Positions 12,427 through 20,696 of a stretch of 64,000 bases of DNA are shown piece after piece. This DNA comes from Guyanagaster necrorhizus (lineage: Eukaryota; Basidiomycota; Agaricomycetes; Agaricales; Physalacriaceae): assembly GCF_019112545.1 (NCBI RefSeq), contig NW_025064898.1, forward strand, positions 12,411 to 76,410, given 5' to 3'. Position numbers and translations under genes: made by a program. Position 1 is the stretch's first letter. Every line of letters begins with the position of its first letter. A model generated the notes under the pieces. That model saw only the letters and a list, made by a program, of their open reading frames with translations. It searched no databases and was not told the DNA's origin.

Positions 12427-12438
12427 TTAGTTTAACGC
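12427..12438 (+). promoter_or_regulatory. Primer-binding site of element G (self-priming type)
   Basis: TTAGTTTAACGC begins one base after the 5' LTR. It lacks the TGG start of a site for an intact tRNA 3' end. It is complementary to 12257-12268 in the same LTR. Element E has a different primer sequence with a matching change in its LTR (53108-53121 against 53279-53292). Confidence 0.7.
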
Positions 12439-12481
12439 TTCTACATTCCCTTCCTTAAGCCCAATTGTGCTAAGGAACCGA

Positions 12482-12715
12482 ATGCCCCCTGCCCTCAACT
12501 CATCCGACCCAAATTTCACCCACGAGTTCTTTGAACTCCTAGCCTCTATTATTGGAATTCTGATCGGCTTACTGGTAATCATACAACTGTGTCGAGGAAG
12601 ACAATCGATCACAGCTTGGGCGATCAGGCACTATCATGAATTCCAGCGCATCAGAACTATTCTCCGCAATGTCACACCCGACCTCCCCCTCCACGACATC
12701 CCTGCCTCTACCTGA
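12482..12715 (+). CDS. Upstream small ORF of element G with a predicted transmembrane helix
   Basis: The first ATG after the primer site opens a 77-codon frame ending in TGA at 12713-12715. Residues 14-35 are strongly hydrophobic (FFELLASIIG through IIQLC), which predicts a single membrane helix. A basic segment follows (RGRQSITAWAIRHYHEF, TPDLPLHDIP). Elements B, E and F carry the same peptide. Against E, more than twenty codons differ only at the third position without changing the amino acid, so the frame was under selection as protein. The same nucleotides read in the frame used by downstream gag hit TAA in B, E and F. The frame continues open after the TGA to 13960. It may be a separate small membrane protein or a gag leader reached by readthrough. 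I do not recognise a named family. Confidence 0.7.
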   Translation: MPPALNSSDPNFTHEFFELLASIIGILIGLLVIIQLCRGRQSITAWAIRHYHEFQRIRTILRNVTPDLPLHDIPAST

Positions 12716-15680
12716 CCCTCAACGTCCCGACAGCCCCACCAGCCAGAAGGACACGAACCCGAAGATGTCTCTGGGAGAACGTCTGAGGAACGTACTAGGG
12801 AAGAGGAGGAGCAGCAGCAGCACACATACCCCCCGCGACCCTCGCCAGCAGTCATCCGAGACCCTGGGAACCCTTGGGCCACAGGCTTCCGGCGACCCCG
12901 ACCCGACACTCCCATCCCGTCCCCCCAGCACAGCATCCCAGCAACCAGGACCGCAACTCCCGTCCCTAGCACCGGCATTGGGCGCCGTGCTAGAGACTCC
13001 CTGGATGCCTCACGGGTGGCTCGAGGAGCCAGTCCTAGGGGCCGAGGACCCCATCATACAACGTCAGTACGAAACCCAAGCACTGACAGCAGAACAGGGG
13101 TCAGTAATGACCCCTACTGGAACGACGACGACAGCGAGCGCCACTGGTGGCGATCCGCTGCCGTCGAGGCCGACCGGTTGGAGCGCCGCGCAGCTAGCGG
13201 TAATCCTAGCAGAACAGCAAGCATACGAGCGGTTCCAGAGGGAACACGGGGAACCCAGGCCCCCGATGCGGTCCACCCCCGAGCGAACCAAATTCGACCT
13301 ACCCGTGACCTTCCCGAGTACCTCGCCGCCCAGACACGTATCAACAACGAAATCCATAGGGAGAACCGTCTCTTTGGAAGGTACCTCCGGGCGCGAGAAG
13401 CAGAGCGGCGAAGGGAAGAGGCCGGCAGCAGAGGAGGGACTAGTACCATCGACTCACCCTTCCGAGAGCCCAGCACCCCCCCCACCGAGCCCGACCCGTG
13501 GGCAGAGCCCACCCGGACCACCAACGTCCCGAGGGAGGAGGCACTCAGCGACAGCCGACCGCTATCATTTGGGACCGATACCATCGCAGAGACTGACAGT
13601 ATCCCCGACAGGGGAGATGGTATACCAGCCGGCCGCGGAGCGATCGGGGGAGACGACGAGCACATTGACCCAACCGGGGATCTCAAAAGGATCCTTGACA
13701 GGCCCATTGCCGCCCTCTTCCTTCGACCCCGATTCTATCGAAACTTCCATCGATATAGCAGAGCAATGGCGGCAGACGCAGCAAGGAGAGAGGCCCAGCA
13801 GCAGCAACAGCAGCCCGAGCGAGAGCCTTCTCCTCGCCCCGGGCCAGAAGACGCCGGAACCAGTACTCAACCTCAGCCCGACCGCACCAGAGGCCTACGA
13901 CCTGCTCGACAGTTCCCTCCTCGAGGGGGAAATACTGAGCAAGGACGGCGACGCGGATGACGAAGCAGAGGAGGAGGACCCCCTCTCTGAGTATGGGAGG
14001 AGTTTCGACCCAATGCCAGAAGAAGTATTGAGGAAGGGAGCACGCGAGGTACGCGAGCAGGAATTTATTCGACTGTATCAAGAGCAGATGGCCGAACTAT
14101 GGAGGGACGACATGTGGTTGAAGTCGTCCCTGGGACGAAGGTATACTCTTGCCGACCATGTCGAGCAAGAGGAGATTTTGCAATATGCGGCCACTGAGCG
14201 GGCCATTTTTAATTTTAATCAAAGATTTTTACATTACCAGATGGGACCGTTACCGCCATACAAGCCGAAGACCGGCAAACGCTCAGCCCCAATGCCATGG
14301 ACGCCGAGTGTATTACTGCCCAAAATGGCAAACACGGCACCCTCAATCCGAACGGCAACATCTCGGTATTCATACGCCACCTCTGCCATCCTCAGTACGG
14401 CATCTCGGCTGACCAGAAGCCGACCACAGGCAACCTGGCAACATCCAGAACGATGGAGACTGCCGCCAATCCCGCGACCATTTGCCGGACAGCCGCCACC
14501 AGACGAGGCAGAAGGCAGCGGGGCCCAGGCACCTCCAGTACCCGAGGCACCACTGCCCATGGAAGACGACCCTGAAGCACTCGCCCAAGGATGGATGGTC
14601 CGGAATGGCTGCATTGTGCGAAAACAAGCACTGAAGCCAGGAAGCCCGGTGGCCGATGATGGATCCCTCCATTCATTCCCAGGACCCCCGAGCGGGTGGG
14701 CACAACCGCCTGATGGCGGGATTCCGAACCCGATGATGGTGCTCGCCACCGACGCCCAAATACTCCAAGTCAAGCCTATCCTTTGCGCCGAGCCCCGACT
14801 CTTTAAGGGGGCCTCGGACGATATTGACCGATTCCTGGTCGACTGTGACCAGTATTTCCAGGTCTTTGCTGTGTACTTCCTAGCCGACATGTACAAGGTA
14901 ACCTTTGCTGTCACCCATATGGCCGACAAGGCGAAGGTATAGTGGGTTCTAATCGCCCTCTCCTTCTGGTCAACGACCAGGGACCATCACCGATACCCCG
15001 TGTGGCCCGTTTTTAAACAAATGATTAGGGAGAAGTTCACCGACCCCACGGTTCAGGAGGTACATAAACAGAAGATGAAGGAGTACAAGATGGCCGGCAA
15101 AGCGGCCACAGACTACTTCGATGAACTGGAACGACTTGGCAGGCTTGCCGGAGTACGAGATGACGTAGCCGACACCGGACGCATGGTCGAATACATGAAG
15201 ATGGGATTACCATCCAACTACCTCATCACCATTTCGGACCTGGGGCGCGACATCCCGGTAGGGTACGACGAATGGAAGGCCCGGATTATAGGAATGTACA
15301 AGGAACGGCAGCAGCAGAAGGCAGAAGCGACCACTTTAGCCTATGGCTATCAGCGTCAGGGACAGGGCCAAAAAACTCCCAGTACGATCCCATCCGCCAA
15401 GCCCGGCGGCTCGACCCCAACTTCTTATGGAACGAAGCAAACCGGTACGGGCACAACATATACCGGAACGGGTCAGCCAATGGACGTTGATCGACTCAAG
15501 AAGGGGGGGAAATGTTTCAATTGTGGTCAGAAGGGCCACATGGCACGAAACTGCCCTCAGAAGAAGAACAAGCGCACTAGGGAAGACATTCGGGCACAGA
15601 TTGCCGAATTGATGAAGGAAGACGAAGACCTCGGGCAAGAAGATAAGCCCGAGGAGGTAAAAGGCGAGGCCGAGCAGTGA
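12636..15680 (+). pseudogene. Element G gag (capsid and CCHC knuckle), one internal stop
   Basis: The frame is open from ATG 12636 to a TAG at 14940-14942 and continues in the same frame at 15000-15680. The secure gag part starts near 13880 (YDLLDSSLLEGE, acidic) and continues through a helical segment (EQEFIRLYQEQM). The capsid-like region is FKGASDDIDRFLVDCDQYF, then WPVFKQMIREKF and YFDELERLGRLAG. The CCHC knuckle CFNCGQKGHMARNC is at 15513-15554. A lysine/glutamate-rich tail follows. TAG at 14940 stands where E has TGG (KMWWILI). The part before about 13830 in this frame is Ser/Pro-rich and is closed by TAA in B, E and F, so the true N-terminus is probably the overlapping frame. Gag packages the RNA into virus-like particles. 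Confidence 0.85.
12716..13960 (+). CDS. Overlapping charged open frame in the gag 5' region of element G
   Basis: This frame is the direct continuation of the 12482 ORF after its TGA and stays open for 415 codons, ending TGA at 13960. It is glutamate/arginine-rich and helical in places (RYLRAREAERRREEAG, then a Q6 run and REPSPRPGPED), with FREPST...DPW near 13461-13501. The decayed copies keep FREPST...DPW if TGA is read as the CGA it came from. Near 12980-13010, G and F differ mainly at third positions of this frame (Gly-Ile-Gly...Asp-Ser-Leu). It overlaps the Ser/Pro-rich gag frame for its whole length. It could be the gag N-terminus joined by frameshifting, or a separate protein. Function unknown. 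Confidence 0.5.
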   Translation, partial: PSTSRQPHQPEGHEPEDVSGRTSEERTREEEEQQQHTYPPRPSPAVIRDPGNPWATGFRRPRPDTPIPSPQHSIPATRTATPVPSTGIGRRARDSLDASRVARGASPRGRGPHHTTSVRNPSTDSRTGVSNDPYWNDDDSERHWWRSAAVEADRLERRAASGNPSRTASIRAVPEGTRGTQAPDAVHPRANQIRPTRDLPEYLAAQTRINNEIHRENRLFGRYLRAREAERRREEAGSRGGTSTIDSPFREPSTPPTEPDPWAEPTRTTNVPREEALSDSRPLSFGTDTIAETDSIPDRGDGIPAGRGAIGGDDEHIDPTGDLKRILDRPIAALFLRPRFYRNFHRYSRAMAADAARREAQQQQQQPEREPSPRPGPEDAGTSTQPQPDRTRGLRPARQFPPRGGNTEQGRRRG

Positions 15681-18600
15681 GCGATTCCACTGACTCGGCC
15701 AAGGACTTGAGTAATAGGTCACAACCTGCTGGACAGACTGACAATTCTTCTTCTGTAGTTACACCCCCTATGTCTAAATTATGCATGCATTCGAATATAC
15801 CCGACCAAATTACTCAGAAACCGGAATCGCTTCAGGAAATTATAATCAGAAAACAGAAAAAAGGACCCAAAGGTGCGTCATCACCAGCTCGCCCCACTAA
15901 CTCCGTAGGACAAGCTCAATCGCCGAAAGGCCGAACAGGGGCAGAGAGTCCCACCGGTTGGCTAAGCCCATTTAATACCGAATGGACTTGGCGAGCCATC
16001 AAAGACGCTAAAGATGAAGCCGCGGCAAAGGCGGTGCTCAAAAATTGGGTACACCGAAGCCGAGCTGAAGAAATAATCGACGAGATGGTCAAAGGGATGC
16101 AGGAAGCCCAACAAAGTAGGGCCCTCGAATGGCTCGACAAACTGCATGGACCACGGAGATATATTCAATGAAGCAAGACTTCGGGACAAGATTTATTAAC
16201 CGAGGCCCGAATCGAAACACTTACTGCTCGGAAAACGCACAAAGTCACTGCCCTAATAGACAGCGGGTGCACGGGAAGTTCCATAAATCGTGCTTTCGTC
16301 AACAAGCACAAACTCCCTACTCGTGCCACTGCAGCACCAATTCCAGTCTATAATGCAGACGGAACAAAGAACCAAGCAGGATCAATTACCGAGTATGTTG
16401 AACTTCGACTCACAATTGGGGATCATTCCGAATGGATCGACTTGGCGGTAACTGACCTGGGAACAAAGGAAGTGTTCCTAGGACACGACTGGCTGATCCG
16501 ACATAATCCCCTGATTAACTGGAAAACCGGACGGATCATTTTCGCGAGATGCCAATGCCGGAAAACTCCATTCGTATTGCCGGACGAAGATCCCGAAGAC
16601 CAGTGGGATCAAGAAATGGAAGACGGAGAAACCATCCTGGCCGTGGACCTGGAAAGGGCCGTTAGCATTTGTGCTATGCACCATGCCAACGACCTGGCTG
16701 CCAAAGCCAACACGGGAAAGAAGGAGAAGACATTTGAAGAAATGGTACCCAAATGGGCACAGGACTTTCGGGATTTATTCGAAAAGGACAGTTTCGATGA
16801 ATTACCCGAACCCAAACCTTGGGACCATGCCATCGAATTAATCCCCAACGCCAACGCCAATTTGGACTGCAAAACCTACCCACTCAGCAGCAACGAGCAG
16901 CAGGAGTTGGATAAATTCCTTGAAGAGAATTTGGCAAGCGGAAGGATCCGACCGTCAAAATCACCAATGGCATCCCCTTTTTTCTTTGTAAAAAAGAAGG
17001 ATGGGAAACTTCGACCGGTACAAGACTATCAGAAACTCAATGAAATGACGATTAAAAATCGTTATCCACTTCCCCTCATCTTGGAGTTAATGGACAAACT
17101 CAGGGGCACCAAGTACTACACCAAATTGGACATTCGATGGGGGTATAACAATGTGTGAATCAAAGAAGGAGACGAATGGAAGGCCACCTTCCGAACGAAT
17201 CGCGGACTATTCGAACCAACAGTGATGTTCTTCGGACTCACCAACTCACCAGCGACCTTCCAATGGATGATGAATGACATCTTTAAAGATCTCATCGCCA
17301 CTGGAAAGGTCACGATCTACTTGGACGATATCCTAATCATGTCCAAAACCAAGGAAGAGCACCGACAACTAGTGCGACAAGTACTCACTCTTATGAGGAA
17401 GCATAAACTCTTTCTCAAAGCTGAGAAGTGCGAGTTCGAGGTCTTAGAGACTGAATACCTCGGGGTTATCATTAGCGAGGGAAATATCAGGATGGATCCT
17501 GTCAAAACAGCCGGGGTAACTGAATGGCCGGAACTGACCAAGAAAAAGGAGTTACAATCATTCCTCGGGTTTACCAACTTCTATCGGCGGTTTATTCGAG
17601 ATTACAGCAAAATAGTTCGACCAATGACCCAATTAACCGGAAATTCCCCATGGACCTGGGGAATTTCCCAACGGGCAGCGTTCGAGGACCTGAAACGATG
17701 ATTGGCAACAGATATCGTCCTCGCTATTCCAACCGAGGATGGGAAGTTCAAAGTAGAGGCGGACTCCAGTGAAGGCGCTATGGGAGTGGTCCTCTCACAG
17801 GAACAAGATGGCAAATGGCGACCAGTCGCCTTCATGTCAAAGGCACTCACAGTTACGGAACGCAACTACGAAATCTACGACAAGGAACTACTCGCGATAA
17901 TGCTTGCCCTATCCGAATGGCGGCATTACCTTATTGGAGCAGCCCAAACATTCGAGATTTGGACGGATCATCAAAATCTGCGATACTTCCGACACCCACA
18001 AAAACTTAACCGAAGACAAGCAAGATGAGTAACGGAACTGTCACAATACGAGTACACATTACATCACAAACCCGGGCCGGCAAACAAGAAAGCCGACCTA
18101 CTTAGTCGCAGAGCCGACCACGACCAAGGAGAGAATGACAACAAGGAAGTCGTTCTGCTCCAACCAGAACACTTCCGCGCCATGATCATGCCCACGGAAG
18201 AAGAGATGCACGAACGCATCAAAAGTGCCACTCGTGATCCATCCAAATGGGATCAACGGATAGCTCCATCACTCAATCATGAGCGGGGCCTAAAGAAGGA
18301 AGGGGGATTGATCCATTATGATGAACGAATCTACATCCCAAGAGATCAGAAATTACAGGGTGATGTCATCGCCATTTGCCACGACCATGCGACTGCCGGC
18401 CATCCCGGAATTGCAAAAACGAAGGAATTAGTACTCAGAGAGTACTGGTGGCCTAAAATGGACTATAATATCACCCAATATGTCAGAGGCTGTGAGGTCT
18501 GTCAACGAGGCAAAACTTCAACACAACCCAGATCTGCCCCCTTACACCCAAATGAGGTCCCTTCGTCACCATGGACCCATATTTCGGTAGACATGATAAC

Positions 18601-19840
18601 TGGACTCCCCGAAAGTGACGGCTATGATGCAATCATCGTCATAGTCGATCGCTTCTCGAAGGCAATCATCCCGATCGCCTGCTCGACGGAATTAACATCC
18701 GAGGGATGGGCAAAAATACTGCGGGACAAGGTCTATGCAAAGTATGGCATGCCTCAAGTTATCATTTCAGACCGGGGACCACAATTCGTCTCCAAATTCT
18801 TGGATGACCTATACCGACTTCTCAATATCAAGAGAAACGCCTCCACAGCATACCATCCACAGACGGACGGACAAACAGAACGGGCCAACCAAGAAATTGA
18901 AAAGTACCTACGACTTTTCATCAATTACTGACAAGATGATTGGACGGAATGGCTAGCACTGGCTGCATTCCAACACAACAATAGGATCCACTCCGCAACG
19001 GGTAAAACACCATTCTTTATAAACTATGGACGACACCCACCAGTTGTGCAACCTGGAAAGGCACATACAACAACACCGGCTTCATTAGATTTTGCAACAA
19101 CAATGGCGAAAATCCATGAAGAAACGAAGACCGCGCTTGACAAGGCCGCAATCGCCATGAAGAAACAGTACGATAAACACAAGCGCCCAAGCCATCACTA
19201 TTCCACCAATGACAAAGTATGGCTCGATACAACAAACCTGCACTTGCCACGACCGAAGCAGAAATTGGCAGACAAATGGACCGGACCATTCAAAATCATC
19301 GCAAAAGTCGGCAACGCTGCATACAAATTACAACTGCCACATACGTGGAAAATCCATAATGTTTTCAATGAAACATTGTTAACACCGTACATCGCACCTG
19401 TATTCCCAAACCAACAACGACCACCACCTCCACCTCCGGAACTAATCGATGATGAAGAACACTACGAAATCGATGAAGTTCTGAACCATAAACTCCGAAA
19501 AGTCAAAGGACGAGGCGGAGGCATGAAAACAACTGTTGACTACCTGGTCAGCTGGAAGGGATACGGACCAGAATCAAATCAATGGGTCAACAAAAAATAT
19601 ATGGACGCCGAGGCAGCAATCCATGACTATGAACAACGGATCAACAGGGTTGACAACAGGGTGGTCATGTTCAACATTATCCCTAGGAAATACACCAACC
19701 TACCATTGCCGCCAAAGACGACAAACGGGTCCAGCAGATCAACCACCTGCAGTCAATGTCTTTATGAATCTGCAGAACCGACGGACGGGTCCAGCAGATC
19801 GGCCATCTCCTTCCGAGGGGGGGGGTCTACCCTAACTTAA
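15677..19840 (+). pseudogene. Element G pol polyprotein with five in-frame stops
   Basis: Pol starts in the -1 frame at the gag stop. The aspartic protease has ALIDSGCTGS (catalytic Asp codon at 16259). Reverse transcriptase runs about 16850-17620 with KLDIRWGY and YLDDILI (17318-17329). RNase H is at 17750-18020 ([21 protein letters not shown]). Integrase has HDHATAGH/CEVCQ zinc residues, catalytic Asp in SVDMIT (about 18590) and ISDRGPQF (about 18765), and TERANQEIEKYL for the Glu, then WTGPFKII. The chromodomain is at about 19450-19650 (VDYLVSWKGYGPESNQW), which in this family guides insertion to chromatin. Stops: 16169 TGA, 17156 TGA (YNNV then stop), 17699 TGA, 18026 TGA (Trp to stop), 18929 TGA. 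Four fit CGA to TGA. Catalytic residues are intact, so decay is recent. Confidence 0.95.
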
Positions 19841-19859
19841 CCATCGGGACGATGGTCTT

Positions 19860-19872
19860 AAGGAGGGGGTAA
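19860..19872 (+). promoter_or_regulatory. Polypurine tract of element G
   Basis: AAGGAGGGGGTAA immediately precedes the 3' LTR. This is the expected plus-strand DNA primer; element A has AAGAAGAGGGTAA at the same place. Confidence 0.8.
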
Positions 19873-20399
19873 TGTTACGATTTTTCCCATTTTTCTCTAT
19901 TTTCTTTTCCCTTTTCCCAGAAACGACCCCTATTTCTGCCAGTCAGAGCGCCTAGACCAGCGCTTAGGACTGTGGGAACACTTAGCTCAGCAACCCAGTC
20001 GGTCATTGTCTTATCGTACGGCTGTGCGCTGCGAAGGGAAGACAATGCTCCTTTTGTCACTAAACAGCAGTAACAGCAGCAACAACGATTGACCAGACAA
20101 CAGCTTTTGTGGGAGGTCTAGCAACAGCAGGGGTAACAGCTCTACAGCAGACAATATCCTTTGTGAACAGTTATTTATAACGCGATAACAGAACAGTATT
20201 TAAGTAGGCAGCTTTCACTGTAATAGCTCAGCATTAAACTAAAGTTTATCTTCACCAAACTACTCTCGAGCTTCTACTACTTGCAAAGCCTTGTCCCACA
20301 TTAACTTTCGCATCAGTGAACTCAGTCGGACATACCCGAAGTATGAGGTACCAAACTGTTTATCACATGTTGATAGTCACGTGGGGTTTGAGTCTAACA
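19873..20399 (+). repeat. 3' LTR of element G (527 bp)
   Basis: It has the same length as the 5' LTR and is identical for the first 430 bp or so. The six differences are all CpG against TpG or CpA. At 20344-20345 it has TG where the 5' LTR has CA, so both copies lost the same CpG on opposite strands. Confidence 0.95.
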
Positions 20400-20441
20400 G
20401 AATAGGGGTTAGATTAAAGAATAAAAGGAAAAATCATAACA
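20400..20441 (-). repeat. 5' LTR of element B, terminal segment
   Basis: AATAGGGGTTAGATTAAAG...AATCATAACA completes B's LTR after the insertion of G. GAATA (20400-20404) is the right target duplication of G. B's own duplication AAATA follows at 20442-20446. Confidence 0.88.
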
Positions 20442-20560
20442 AAATAGTAATAGTGAAATAAAATTAGTAGGTAATGAGAAGTCACCCAAGTCCAGTGGGT
20501 AGTGTGATTAGATTCATGGTTGATGGAGATGACATAGAAGCTGGCAGCATGCACATAACA
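20442..20560 (-). repeat. 3' LTR of element C, second segment
   Basis: It continues the C-type LTR after the insertion of B and ends ...GCACATAACA. It is alignable with 27925-28043. Confidence 0.88.
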
Positions 20561-20696
20561 GTATCTCCTCTTTAGCATTCTTGCCCTCAAGAGCACAGAT
20601 TCTGATGGCCAGTGGGGCCACATAGAAGATTGTTGATAGCTATAGGAGTTTTGTGGCTTAATCTGAAACTACTATCATTGCCTATATCATCGCTCA

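Larger units (their letters stand above)
11899..20399 (+). mobile_element. Element G: youngest Ty3/gypsy chromovirus, full length but defective
   Basis: Two 527-bp LTRs flank a 7447-bp interior. GAATA at 11894-11898 and 20400-20404 is the target duplication. The order is LTR, primer site, small ORF with a hydrophobic helix, overlapping gag frames, pol (protease, RT, RNase H, integrase, chromodomain), polypurine tract, LTR. The domain order and chromodomain place it with Tf1/sushi-like chromoviruses. It is rich in CpG, unlike the elements around it. It nevertheless has one stop in gag (14940) and five in pol (16169, 17156, 17699, 18026, 18929), so it cannot be autonomous as it stands. Confidence 0.95.
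3259..20441 (-). mobile_element. Element B: full-length Ty3/gypsy chromovirus, interrupted by a solo LTR and element G
   Basis: The minus-strand element has a 473-bp 3' LTR at 3259-3731 and pol and gag over 3746-10660. The upstream small ORF is at 10661-10891 and a primer site abuts the 5' LTR, which starts at 10949. That LTR is interrupted at 11216-11735 by a solo LTR and at 11899-20399 by element G, and it ends at 20441. AAATA at 3254-3258 and 20442-20446 is the target duplication, which fixes both ends. Nearly all CpG has become TpG or CpA, and every frame has stops. Confidence 0.9.

Noticed and set aside
13064..13870. Several long minus-strand ORFs opposite G gag (for example 13114-13707)
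   Set aside because: They mirror a GC-rich, stop-poor region in which all frames are open. They are low-complexity and have no counterpart in the decayed copies.
14234..14929. 231-codon minus-strand ORF opposite G gag
   Set aside because: It is a shadow of the Pro/Ser-rich gag frame and shows no motif or conservation.
3254..20446. Classical RIP as the cause of decay
   Set aside because: Aligned differences concentrate at former CpG (to TpG or CpA), while CpA dinucleotides remain abundant. This argues for CpG methylation decay.
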